Assembly: GCA_965227445.1 (NCBI GenBank) | Contig: OZ245751.1 | Location: 2,356,001 to 2,420,000, forward strand | Length of the DNA stretch: 64,000 nt | Reading direction: 5' to 3' | Source of the DNA: DT-110 sp030148525 | Lineage (GTDB): Bacteria > Bacteroidota > Bacteroidia > Chitinophagales > Saprospiraceae | In this document: in pieces, positions 16,294 through 23,802 of the stretch | Layout of the letters: every line of letters begins with the position of its first letter | Numbering within the stretch: position 1 is the first letter of the stretch | Notes under the pieces: generated by a model | Seen by the model: only the letters and a program-made list of their open reading frames with translations | Told to the model about the DNA's origin: nothing | Databases searched by the model: none | Made by a program: the position numbers and the translations under genes

Positions 16294-16848
16294 TTAATTT
16301 TTATCATCCTCTACGGAAGCTTGGTAAGTTCGCTGGTAAGAGGACCAGGGGGTGTGCATGTATTGATCTTCGCCAAAATAGGTGGCGATGGTTTCGAACT
16401 GAGAGGGCGTTTTGTAGCCAACGATGGATTGGATCATTTCCTGTTCCTCATCGAGGAATACGAAGGTGGGGTAGCTCAGGCGGCCGCGAAGCAGTAGGGC
16501 AGCAAGTTCGTGATAGCCACGCGTTCCGCTTTTAGAATATTTATATACCTGTCCCTGATAGGTAAGTTCCTGCTTTTGTTCGGCATCGAACTTCACGGCG
16601 TAGAAGTGAGCGTTGATGTAGCGGGCTATCTCTGGATGCTCCAGCGTTTTTTTATCCATGCGTCGGCACCAGTTACACCATTGGGTATATACATTGACCA
16701 AGAGTTTGCGGGGTTCTTGTTCCATCTTCACCATAGCCTCCTCCCACGATAACCACTCTATCTGATCTTCTGATTGGGCAGATATACCCAGGGGCAGAAG
16801 AAAGCAGATCGCTGCCAACAACACGAGTTGTATTGGTCGTTTTCTCAT
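16294..16848 (-). CDS. secreted thioredoxin-like protein
   Basis: A 184-residue protein with a signal peptide (MRKRPIQLVLLAAICFLLPL, cleavage near GISAQ) and a thioredoxin fold with active-site CNWC in YTQWCNWCRRMDKKT. This motif and the following KTLEHPEIARYIN are typical of DUF255/thioredoxin_7-type periplasmic thioredoxins. Its likely role is disulphide reduction in the envelope. The ATG at 16848 is preferred over an upstream start that would put 16 charged residues before the signal peptide. The stop is followed directly by the hairpin cluster at 16022-16292. Confidence 0.85.
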   Translation of the reverse strand: MRKRPIQLVLLAAICFLLPLGISAQSEDQIEWLSWEEAMVKMEQEPRKLLVNVYTQWCNWCRRMDKKTLEHPEIARYINAHFYAVKFDAEQKQELTYQGQVYKYSKSGTRGYHELAALLLRGRLSYPTFVFLDEEQEMIQSIVGYKTPSQFETIATYFGEDQYMHTPWSSYQRTYQASVEDDKN

Positions 16849-16950
16849 CTTACTGGTTTGAATAGACACCAAGCGTTTATTTTGCCTAAGTAACAAAAAT
16901 TGCCCCCTGCGTATGTGCTTGCTTAAGGACTTTAAAGGATGTTTAACGCT

Positions 16951-17991
16951 TTAGGACCGGTAGTACACTTGAATCCGGTCACTCCCCAATTGCCACTCCT
17001 CGGCGGGTTTGACCGGTGGGGCAGGAGCTAGTACGCCTTCCGGCAAAAATGCAGGGCCTATCCCGATCCGGGCTTCGTCCCATAGGTCTTGTTCCAGGAG
17101 ATCATTCAGGATTCGGGCACCGCCTTCTACCGTTAGATGGCTGATGGATCGCTGAGCTAACTGACGGAACAAAAACGTCCATTGGTTTTCGCCTTCCGGC
17201 AAAAAGAGGTATTCCGTTTTTGGCGAAAGCTCGAAGGGGGGAGAGGGGTGGGTGCCCACCAGCAGGGTAGAACCTCCATCCTGAAAAAGCCGGTGTTGTT
17301 TGGTAAGTCGGGCGGAGCGATCAACCACGATCCGTAGTGGTTGGGGGCCGCCAAAAAAGCGGTCGGTCAATTGAGGATCATCGCTGAGCACGGTTTGGGA
17401 ACCCAACAGAATGGCATCGGTGTGGGTGCGCCAGCGGTGAACCAGGCGCTGAGTGAACGGTCCGGTGATGAAAAACTGGCCCCGATCAGAGGCAGCAAAA
17501 AAGCCCTGGTCGGTACGGGCATATTTGAGAAGGATGTAGGGTCTTTTTTTCATCACGAAGGTATTCCGCATACTCGCAAGACGCAGCCCTTCCTCTTCGA
17601 GTACGCCCTCGGTGACCTCGACGCCTGCCCCCCTCATAATGGCAACGCCCTGCCCGCTTACACCAGCCGTTTGGTCGCGACAACTGATGACCACCCGGGG
17701 AATGCGTTCGCGCTGAATCAGATCGGTGCAGGGGGGAGTCCGGCCAAAAATACAACAAGGCTCGAGGGATACGTATAGTGTTGCCTCCGGGATGTGCGCC
17801 CGTAAATGTTCGGGTACACTGCGCAAAGCATTCACTTCGGCATGGGCCTGCCCGTAAGCCCGATGATAACCTTCACCAATAATCCGGTCCTGCCAGACCA
17901 ATACCGCACCGACCATTGGGTTAGGTGAAACGCGACCGGCACCCAAACGAGCCAGATCGAAACAACGACGCATATACTGCTCATGTCCCAT
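16951..17991 (-). CDS. ribD: riboflavin biosynthesis deaminase/reductase
   Basis: A 346-residue bifunctional enzyme of riboflavin synthesis. The N-terminal deaminase domain has the zinc motif HAEVNAL and EPCCIFGRTPPC. The C-terminal reductase domain has TDAILLGSQTVLSDDPQLT and HLTVEGGARIL, the latter being the conserved VEGG signature. Length and domain order are normal for RibD. Other rib genes are not adjacent. Three copies of the GNRA mini-hairpin motif lie within the gene (17035-17049, 17191-17205, 17217-17230) and a fourth lies 16 bp upstream of its start (18007-18020). Confidence 0.93.
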   Translation of the reverse strand: MGHEQYMRRCFDLARLGAGRVSPNPMVGAVLVWQDRIIGEGYHRAYGQAHAEVNALRSVPEHLRAHIPEATLYVSLEPCCIFGRTPPCTDLIQRERIPRVVISCRDQTAGVSGQGVAIMRGAGVEVTEGVLEEEGLRLASMRNTFVMKKRPYILLKYARTDQGFFAASDRGQFFITGPFTQRLVHRWRTHTDAILLGSQTVLSDDPQLTDRFFGGPQPLRIVVDRSARLTKQHRLFQDGGSTLLVGTHPSPPFELSPKTEYLFLPEGENQWTFLFRQLAQRSISHLTVEGGARILNDLLEQDLWDEARIGIGPAFLPEGVLAPAPPVKPAEEWQLGSDRIQVYYRS

Positions 17992-18160
17992 AATACTTCC
18001 TATTCCTTTTGGCGAAAGCCTGATATGTAGCTAAAAAATAGCTATATGTGGAAATTACACACAAAGACTTCTCTAAGTAGCCTATTGATTAATTTTTTGT
18101 ATATTTATACAGTAAACCCCATCCCATCAAATTTTCTTCAACTTATCCCTTAGCATACAC

Positions 18161-18193
18161 TTGGTCCCATGGACGCTCACCGTAACTATTTTG
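18161..18193 (+). promoter_or_regulatory. candidate promoter of the AP2-domain gene
   Basis: TTG at 18161-18163 and TATTTTG at 18187-18193 are separated by 23 bp. The -7 box lacks one base relative to TAnnTTTG but matches ACTATTTTTG in front of pdhB. The GTG start lies 19 bp downstream, so the leader would be very short. Confidence 0.3.
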
Positions 18194-18212
18194 TTAACCA
18201 AATATAGGTCTC

Positions 18213-18797
18213 GTGTTATATAAGGTGAAGCTCAAAAACGCGGAGGATACAATCTTACTGGATGATCAAGTATACGAATACCTCACATCTGACCCTTACC
18301 TCGTTCGCGTTGATTTTATCAATAACCTGCGCAAACACAGTAGTGGATGTGCTGTCTTTCAGAAAACCTGGAAGAAAGCCGATGGCGGTTATAAAACCGA
18401 AACCATTTACCTACACAAAATCATTGCCGAAAAGTTTTTATCGGATGGTAAGAAGGGTAAGCGGAATTTGGTTGGTGCCAAAAACGGGAATAAACTGGAT
18501 TGCCGCTTGGAGAATCTGGTCTATCGTTCCCGGTCTGTCGCCAGTCGTAAGCGCAAGTCGAGTAGCAAGGTCGGGTACACCGGCGTGTACAAGGAAAACA
18601 ACCGCTACCGGGCAGTGATTTCCGTAAACCGGAAGTCGGTGCACATTGGAATGTACCCCACCGCTGAAGAAGCGGCCCTGGCGTACAACAAAATGTCGCG
18701 CAAACTCTACGGAGACGACGGTAAGATCAATGTGATCAAAACGCGCTCAGATAGTGAGAACAGTAGTCAACTAGAATCGAGTAAGAAGGAAGCCTAA
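18213..18797 (+). CDS. AP2-domain DNA-binding protein with degenerate HNH-like N-terminal half
   Basis: A 194-residue basic protein. Residues 115-165 form an AP2/ERF-type DNA-binding domain (GYTGVYKENNRYRAVI...HIGMYPTAEEAALAYNKMSRKLYG). Residues 60-108 resemble the frame of HNH homing-endonuclease proteins (LHKIIAEKF..GKRNLVGAKNGNKLDCRLENL), but the catalytic His of the V-x-H-x-[ND]-G segment is replaced (VGAKNGNKLD). I infer a sequence-specific DNA-binding protein derived from an HNH-AP2 homing endonuclease that has lost nuclease activity. The start is GTG; no nearby in-frame ATG precedes the conserved part. Its stop overlaps the stop of mnmD by 3 bp. Confidence 0.8.
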   Translation: MLYKVKLKNAEDTILLDDQVYEYLTSDPYLVRVDFINNLRKHSSGCAVFQKTWKKADGGYKTETIYLHKIIAEKFLSDGKKGKRNLVGAKNGNKLDCRLENLVYRSRSVASRKRKSSSKVGYTGVYKENNRYRAVISVNRKSVHIGMYPTAEEAALAYNKMSRKLYGDDGKINVIKTRSDSENSSQLESSKKEA

Positions 18798-19471
18798 ACC
18801 CGAATCGCACGGGTCATCTCCCGTTTACCAGGAGGTCCCTGCAAGGTTTCCACCTCAAAGCCCAGACCCTTCAGGGTCCTTTTAAATGCGCCTTTGGCGC
18901 AATAGGTCACCAGAACACCCCCCGGTACCAATGCCCGCTGCATTCGTTCCATCACGGGTTCTTCCCATAATTCAGGCTGGGCAGTAGGTGCAAAGGCATC
19001 GTAGTAGATCAGATCGAATTGATTCTCAAAATCTACCGACTGAATATCCAATTTGTGCTTTCTTAACTCAAACCCAGGGGTTACCGTATACCAATCCCCC
19101 CAACTGCTTTGGTGAAGAGACTCAAACCAGTTTTTTTCTTCTTCCGAAGCCTGAATCTGGTCGGCATAATTCAATTGTTTCACCTGCTCCTCCGGCATTG
19201 GAAACTTCTCAATCGCATCGTACCGAATGGACAGATTTCGCTTTTGAGCCTCCAGCAGCGTTAGGTAAGCGTTCAGGCCGGTGCCAAAGCCTACGTCCAG
19301 AATGTGCAGATCTGATTTTGTCAGCGCCTGCTGAAACAATCCTGCTTCTACAAAGACGTGCCGGGTTTCCTGCACGGCACCGTATTTTGAATGGTAGGAA
19401 ACACCAAATTGGTGGGAGAGGACGGAATGCGATCCATCCTGCGTTTCAAATATTTCAAGCTCACTCATCAC
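18794..19471 (-). CDS. mnmD: MnmD-like tRNA (mnm5s2U34) methyltransferase
   Basis: A 225-residue SAM-dependent methyltransferase equivalent to the N-terminal half of MnmC. It has the SAM motif ILDVGFGTGLNAYLTL (about 54-69) and the DAFAPTAQPELWE signature used by the MnmC/MnmD family to finish the 5-methylaminomethyl group on wobble uridine. The FAD-dependent half of MnmC is absent, as is usual in Bacteroidota. Two consecutive Met codons open the gene and either may be used. It is convergent with the AP2 gene, with a 4-bp stop-to-stop overlap. Confidence 0.85.
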   Translation of the reverse strand: MMSELEIFETQDGSHSVLSHQFGVSYHSKYGAVQETRHVFVEAGLFQQALTKSDLHILDVGFGTGLNAYLTLLEAQKRNLSIRYDAIEKFPMPEEQVKQLNYADQIQASEEEKNWFESLHQSSWGDWYTVTPGFELRKHKLDIQSVDFENQFDLIYYDAFAPTAQPELWEEPVMERMQRALVPGGVLVTYCAKGAFKRTLKGLGFEVETLQGPPGKREMTRAIRV

Positions 19472-19572
19472 GCTGTTCGTTCAAATTGGGGTGTAGTATT
19501 ACAGGGCCTTCCAGTGGAAAAGGTTTATCCTATTGTAGGACGATATAAGGGGGTGAGATGTTTGGTCAGTAC

Positions 19573-19731
19573 TTAAAAAAGCAGATTGGAAGCCGTTTGC
19601 AGTAGGATATTCAGGGTATCCTCTACCGAAAAATTGGTTGGGCAGCCGTATCCCCGGTTACAGGAAGAAAGGACGACCATTCCCAGTATAGCGATTAGTG
19701 TAGTTGCAGAACGGCGGTTTTTGCGTGTCAT
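19573..19731 (-). CDS. 52-residue small lipoprotein
   Basis: A short reading frame: MTRKNRRSATTLIAILGM, then a lipobox V-V-L-S-S-C (Cys24), then a mature peptide of 29 residues beginning CNRGYGCPTNFSVEDTL. The basic N-region, hydrophobic core and lipobox are complete, so it is very probably a real lipoprotein although tiny. A perfect -7 box (TAACTTTG on the minus strand) lies about 75 bp upstream. It is divergent from pdhB. No function can be given. Confidence 0.7.
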   Translation of the reverse strand: MTRKNRRSATTLIAILGMVVLSSCNRGYGCPTNFSVEDTLNILLQTASNLLF

Positions 19732-19805
19732 GTCGATCGATTTGGATGAATGTTCAGGTTGCTAGCCTAACGCCCCTCAGGGCCGAACTATTTTATTACA
19801 GTATA

Positions 19806-19813
19806 CAAAGTTA
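19806..19813 (-). promoter_or_regulatory. candidate -7 box of the small lipoprotein gene
   Basis: The plus strand CAAAGTTA reads TAACTTTG on the minus strand, a perfect TAnnTTTG. It is 75 bp upstream of the small lipoprotein start. No TTG with 17-23 bp spacing is seen, so support is partial. Confidence 0.3.
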
Positions 19814-19868
19814 ATCAATATCGGGTAAAAACATTCCATAAGGCAGCAGGTTTACCAATTGGGTGTAA

Positions 19869-19898
19869 TTGCCCATACCGTCAATTTTACTATTTTTG
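19869..19898 (+). promoter_or_regulatory. Bacteroidota-type promoter of pdhB
   Basis: TTG at 19869-19871, a 19-bp spacer and TATTTTTG at 19891-19898 match the Bacteroidota sigma-A consensus (-33 TTG, -7 TAnnTTTG). The start codon of pdhB is 43 bp downstream. This is the best promoter match in the window and a main reason for the phylum assignment. Confidence 0.62.
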
Positions 19899-19940
19899 CC
19901 GCACACTAAAGGTGGCATTTACAAACGATAAACACGAATT

Positions 19941-20927
19941 ATGTCTAGAGAACTAGCACTGCGCGACGCCCTCAACGAGGCAATGACGGAAGAAATGCGT
20001 CGGGATAAAGATGTCTTCATCATGGGTGAAGAGGTTGCTGAATACAATGGTGCCTACAAAGTTACCAAAGGCATGTTAGATGAATTTGGCGCCAAGCGCG
20101 TTATCGATACCCCCATTGCGGAGCTTGGCTTTGCCGGGATCGGTGTGGGGGCTGCCATGAATGGCCTGCGGCCAATCATAGAATTCATGACCTGGAACTT
20201 CGCCGTCCTGGCCTTTGACCAGATCGTGAACAATGCCGCCAAGACTCTCAGCCAGTCGGCTGGTCAGTATAAATGCCCCATCGTATTTCGCGGCCCGTCC
20301 GGAGCAGCCGGCCAGTTAGCTCAACAACATAGTCAAACCTTTGAAAGCTGGATGGCCAATGTGCCGGGACTTAAGGTCATTTCCTGCGTGGATCCCGCCG
20401 ATGCAAAAGGATTGCTAAAATCCGCTATCCGCGACAACGACCCCGTCTGTATGATGGAATCTGAGCTGATGTATGGCCACAAAGGGGAAGTACCTGAGGG
20501 CGATGACCTTCTGGTTCCCATCGGAAAGGCTGCTATCCGCAAGGAAGGAACAGACGTGACCATCGTGAGTTTCAATAAAATGGCACTCACCTGCCTCGAT
20601 GCTGTCGAAGCCCTGGAAAAAGAAGGTATCAATGCAGAGATCATCGACCTGCGCACCATTCGTCCGCTCGACCACGCCACCATCGTTGAGTCAGTTAAGA
20701 AAACAAACCGTCTGGTTGTCGTCGATGAATCCTGGCCCTTTGCCGGTGTTTCTGCCGAGATTGCCTACGAAATCCAGAAGTACGCCTTCGACTACCTGGA
20801 TGCCCCCGTCACCCGTGTGAACAGTGCTGATACCAATCTTCCTTACGCACCTACCCTCGTCGATGAATACCTCCCCAATGTGGAGAAGATCGTGAAGGCG
20901 GCGAAGGAGGTTTCATACCAGGTTTGA
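19941..20927 (+). CDS. pdhB: pyruvate dehydrogenase E1 component, beta subunit
   Basis: A 328-residue thiamine-diphosphate enzyme subunit: MSRELALRDALNEAMTEEM, GEEVAEYNGAYKVTKGM, DTPIAELGFAGIGVGAAMNG and FRGPSGAAGQLAQQHSQ are diagnostic of PDH E1-beta. With E1-alpha (not in this window) it decarboxylates pyruvate in the pyruvate dehydrogenase complex. A branched-chain 2-oxo-acid dehydrogenase subunit is less likely given the close PDH pattern. It has its own promoter. The stop codon (TGA) is itself part of the first unit of the GGTTTGA repeat that fills the gap to the next gene. Confidence 0.92.
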   Translation: MSRELALRDALNEAMTEEMRRDKDVFIMGEEVAEYNGAYKVTKGMLDEFGAKRVIDTPIAELGFAGIGVGAAMNGLRPIIEFMTWNFAVLAFDQIVNNAAKTLSQSAGQYKCPIVFRGPSGAAGQLAQQHSQTFESWMANVPGLKVISCVDPADAKGLLKSAIRDNDPVCMMESELMYGHKGEVPEGDDLLVPIGKAAIRKEGTDVTIVSFNKMALTCLDAVEALEKEGINAEIIDLRTIRPLDHATIVESVKKTNRLVVVDESWPFAGVSAEIAYEIQKYAFDYLDAPVTRVNSADTNLPYAPTLVDEYLPNVEKIVKAAKEVSYQV

Positions 20928-21243
20928 GGTTTGAGGTTTGGGGTGTGAGGTAGAGGAATTAGGTTTCATACCAGGTTTGAGGTTTGAGGTGGTGCGCTGA
21001 TCCTCCGGATCGCGCCAAAGTTATGCTCGATAATAACGCAGCTCTTATTGGATGACAGAGAGCACTGCGTTTATCAGGTTTTAGGTTGGAGATGTGAGGT
21101 AAGGTTGGAGGCTTGGTTATAGTTTATAGGTCTCTAATCTAGAGCCTGATTTTCCTTAATGTAACCCCACCTAAAACCTACCTCAAACCTCAAACCCCAA
21201 ACCTCATACCTAAAACCCCAAACCTCATACCTAAAACCTGATA
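20926..21243. repeat. inverted array of GGTTTGA-type repeats between pdhB and the desaturase gene
   Basis: The left part (20920-20995) is made of GGTTTGAGGTTTGAGG-like units. The right part (21160-21243) carries the complement (CCTCAAACCTCAAACC, CCTCATACCTAAAACC). Between them sits a hairpin GCGC-t-GATCC-TCC-GGATC-GCGC (20994-21015). The pdhB stop codon lies in the first repeat unit. The rest of this 321-bp gap shows no gene. Confidence 0.7.
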
Positions 21244-21248
21244 AGGTT

Positions 21249-22214
21249 ATGCAACAAATTCCAGTACATCAGTTTCTTACGCGGGAAGAGCGGCGCGAAT
21301 TATTGCAGAAAAACGACAGGCGTGCCGCTTTCGAGATCATCCATACCTGGTTTTGGATAGCTGCTGCCTTTGCCCTGGTGTATGTTTGGCCGAATGTATT
21401 AACGGTTATTATCAGTCTGTTCATACTGGGCGGTAAGCAACTGGCGTGTGCTATCATTATGCACGATACGTCGCACAGGTCCATGTTTTCCAACCCGCGG
21501 GTCAACGATTGGGTAGGAAAGTGGTTGGGTGCTTATCCCATCTTTAACGATATGTTGCGGTACCGCCCGTACCACATCCAACACCACCTGCATACTGGTC
21601 TGGAGGAAGATCCGGATCTCCTACTCACCAAAGGCTATCCCGCCGGAAAGAAGAGTATGATTCGCAAGTGGATCCGCGACCTGAGCGGCCGCACCGGCCT
21701 GCGGGGACAGATCGGTCTCTTCCTCATGCACATCGATTACTTACAATACAATCTGGGCAACAAAGTAGAGCGCCACGTCAAGGCCGGCGACTGGAAACAT
21801 CACATGCGCTCGGCTGCCCGCCACTTACCCGGTCCCTTGCTGGCTAACGGTATTCTGTTTGGCGTCTTTTGGCTCATTGATGCCCCCTGGCTTTATCTGC
21901 TGTGGATAGGTGCACTGGTCACTACTTTTCAGTTTAGCACCCGCGTGCGTTCTATCGCCGAGCACGCCATGAGCGATAAGCCCACTGATCCACTCCACAA
22001 TACCCGCACTACCTACGCCAACTGGCTGGAGCGAATGCTATTCGCCCCCCATCACGTGAACTACCACATGGAACACCACCTGCTAATGACGGTACCTTCC
22101 TACAACTTGCCGCGTATGCATCGGTTGCTGCTGCAAAAGGGGTTCTACAAGGAATACAGCATGTTGGAGCGGGGATACCTGCCCATTCTTCGCAAGGCGA
22201 TGGCATCTTCGTAG
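21249..22214 (+). CDS. membrane fatty acid desaturase
   Basis: A 321-residue membrane protein with three His boxes: HDTSH (about 77-81), HIQHH (about 115-119) and HMEHH (about 276-280). They form the di-iron site of acyl-lipid desaturases. Hydrophobic segments near 35-75, 195-220 and 225-245 place the enzyme in the inner membrane. It probably introduces a double bond into an acyl chain, though the family also contains hydroxylases and ketolases. The gene starts 6 bp after the repeat array and is followed directly by the first hairpin mosaic. Confidence 0.87.
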   Translation: MQQIPVHQFLTREERRELLQKNDRRAAFEIIHTWFWIAAAFALVYVWPNVLTVIISLFILGGKQLACAIIMHDTSHRSMFSNPRVNDWVGKWLGAYPIFNDMLRYRPYHIQHHLHTGLEEDPDLLLTKGYPAGKKSMIRKWIRDLSGRTGLRGQIGLFLMHIDYLQYNLGNKVERHVKAGDWKHHMRSAARHLPGPLLANGILFGVFWLIDAPWLYLLWIGALVTTFQFSTRVRSIAEHAMSDKPTDPLHNTRTTYANWLERMLFAPHHVNYHMEHHLLMTVPSYNLPRMHRLLLQKGFYKEYSMLERGYLPILRKAMASS

Positions 22215-22456
22215 GAGATCGCTCTGTCGCTTTGCTCCATCGCTATTAGACCGCCAGGGCCCAGTGGTCCCTGGCTATTAGACCGGAAGCAGGCTTCCTT
22301 TGAGTAGTAAGACTCTTACATACCCTTTTTCACATAAATAGACTTTAGGATACTAATACGCTAAGTCTTTATTCTAGAAGCGAGCTCGCGAGCAATCTAA
22401 GAGTTCCCCGTACGGCGAATGGTCTAAAAACGAGCTCGTAAGGGCGAGTGGTCTTC
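22215..22456. repeat. hairpin mosaic, cluster 1, with 92-bp unit also found at 23710
   Basis: Short hairpins alternate with spacers of the type TATTAGACC / TCTAAGAG / GGTCTAAAA. Stems include GCCAGGG/CCCTGGC (22253-22275), GGAAGC/GCTTCC, GCTCGCGAGC, a CCCCGTACGG stem and ACGAGCTCGT. The segment 22365-22456 recurs at 23710-23801 with only four mismatches by eye, so the radical SAM gene lies between two near-identical copies. The cluster begins right after the desaturase stop, and its last bases lie just before the radical SAM promoter. Confidence 0.75.
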
Positions 22457-22460
22457 CCAC

Positions 22461-22491
22461 TTGGACAAAAACACAATTTGTTTTATCTTTA
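22461..22491 (+). promoter_or_regulatory. candidate promoter of the radical SAM gene
   Basis: TTG at 22461-22463, about 20 bp, then TATCTTTA at 22484-22491 (one mismatch to TAnnTTTG). The gene starts 14 bp downstream. The element sits immediately after the end of the 92-bp repeat unit. Confidence 0.42.
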
Positions 22492-22505
22492 GGTAAAATA
22501 AAACA

Positions 22506-23537
22506 ATGACCTACCAAAAAGGGAGGGGCGCCCAGTTTAACCCAGCCAACCGATTTGAATCGACCATTGCTGATGATGGAGCTACGGAGCCGGATAAGGC
22601 TACGAAATACACCATTGTGTATCCCAAGAACATACTGAACAAGGTGAACAGCCCGGATATTGGCATGGCCTGGTCCATGAATCCGTATCAGGGGTGTGAG
22701 CACGGCTGTGTGTACTGTTATGCACGAAACAGCCACAACTACTGGGGTTATAGTGCCGGGTTGGATTTCGAACAACAGATCCTCGTCAAAAAGAACGCTC
22801 CGGAGTTGTTGGAAAAGAAGTTACGCAATCCCAAATGGGAGGCAGCAGCCATTATGCTTTCCGGAAATACGGATTGCTATCAACCTGCCGAAAAAGAGTT
22901 TAAGATCACCCGGAGCTTGTTGGAGGTATTGTGGCGTTACCGGCATCCGGTAGGAGTAATCACTAAGAATAGTTTGATTCTGAGAGACCTGGACATTCTG
23001 GAAAAGCTGGCTAGCAATAATCTGGTGCGGGCTTCCGTATCACTGACTACCCTGAGTGAGGATACGCGCCGCATCCTGGAACCTCGCACCGCCACGGCCG
23101 AGCAACGTCTGCGCACTATCAGGGAGCTGAGTTCCGCCGGGGTATCGGTCAATGTTATGCTGGCACCCATCATTCCCGGCCTCAACGACCACGAAATCAT
23201 TCCTATGGCGGAAGCAGCCGCGAAAGCCGGTGCTGTATCCATGGCTTCCACCGTGGTACGCCTCAATGGCGATGTAAGCGAGATTTTTGAAGACTGGGCC
23301 CGCCGCACCATTCCCGATCGTGCCGATCGGGTCTTGAATCGCATCCGCGATTGCCACGGTGGCAACCTGAATGACAGCCGCTTCGGCACGCGTATGAAAG
23401 GGGAGGGCAAAATTGCCGACGTCATTCATCAACAAATAAGCCTGGCCAGAGCCCGTTTTTTTGCCGGAAGAGAAAAGACAGGGTACAATTTGGAGCTGCA
23501 TCGGGATTTTAAGTCGCCCCAGATGCGTTTGTTTTAA
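22506..23537 (+). CDS. PA0069-family radical SAM protein
   Basis: A 343-residue radical SAM enzyme with the cluster motif CEHGCVYCYARNSHNYWG (CX3CX2C, the three Cys binding the 4Fe-4S cluster). It also has LSGNTDCYQPAEKEFKITR and GVITKNSLILRDLDIL, the pattern of SplB-like proteins annotated as PA0069 family. SplB repairs spore photoproduct, but members outside spore-formers have no established substrate, so the reaction here is unknown. The gene stands alone between two copies of the 92-bp repeat unit. Its stop TAA is the first part of the following repeat (GTTTTAAGATC). Confidence 0.87.
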   Translation: MTYQKGRGAQFNPANRFESTIADDGATEPDKATKYTIVYPKNILNKVNSPDIGMAWSMNPYQGCEHGCVYCYARNSHNYWGYSAGLDFEQQILVKKNAPELLEKKLRNPKWEAAAIMLSGNTDCYQPAEKEFKITRSLLEVLWRYRHPVGVITKNSLILRDLDILEKLASNNLVRASVSLTTLSEDTRRILEPRTATAEQRLRTIRELSSAGVSVNVMLAPIIPGLNDHEIIPMAEAAAKAGAVSMASTVVRLNGDVSEIFEDWARRTIPDRADRVLNRIRDCHGGNLNDSRFGTRMKGEGKIADVIHQQISLARARFFAGREKTGYNLELHRDFKSPQMRLF

Positions 23538-23801
23538 GATCTATCTGTCGCTTCGCTCCATCGTTTTAAGACTTCAATAGCCCGCCCGTACGGGCTTGCT
23601 ATTAGATCGCTCGCGGGCTCGCTGTTGGTATTCAGACGTAGAACTATTGGTTTTGAAAACTCTTAGGACTCTACCTAAAAAAATGCTCGATCCAGAGGAT
23701 CGAGCATCTGTCTTTATTCTAGAAGCGAGCTCGCGAGCAATCTAAGAGTTCCCCGTACGGGGAACGGTCTAAGAACGAGCCCGTAAGGGCGAGTGGTCTT
23801 C
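23536..23801. repeat. hairpin mosaic, cluster 2
   Basis: It opens with GATCTATCTGTCGCTTCGCT, a variant of the opening of cluster 1, then GCCCGTACGGGC (23584-23595), the terminator-like hairpin at 23683-23707 and the 92-bp unit 23710-23801. In this copy the GTTCCCCGTACGGGGAAC palindrome is perfect, and the last stem is GCCC-GTAA-GGGC with a GNRA loop. The end of the cluster runs into the stop codon of the flavin reductase gene (GTCTAA on the minus strand). Confidence 0.75.
23676..23707 (-). terminator. strong intrinsic terminator for the flavin reductase gene
   Basis: An 11-bp perfect stem, ATGCTCGATCC / GGATCGAGCAT, with a 3-nt loop. On the minus strand it is followed by seven T residues. 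It lies about 96 bp after the flavin reductase stop, beyond the 92-bp repeat unit. Confidence 0.75.
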
Positions 23802-23802
23802 A

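Noticed and set aside
15973..16310. Open frames of about 60-105 codons in the gap after the thioredoxin gene
   Set aside because: They run through hairpins and a direct repeat, overlap each other on both strands and show no domain or sensible start.
18199..18206. TATATTTG on the minus strand as a promoter for ribD
   Set aside because: The -7 match is perfect, but it lies about 210 bp before the ribD start and the nearest TTG would need a 26-bp spacer, outside the usual 17-23 bp.
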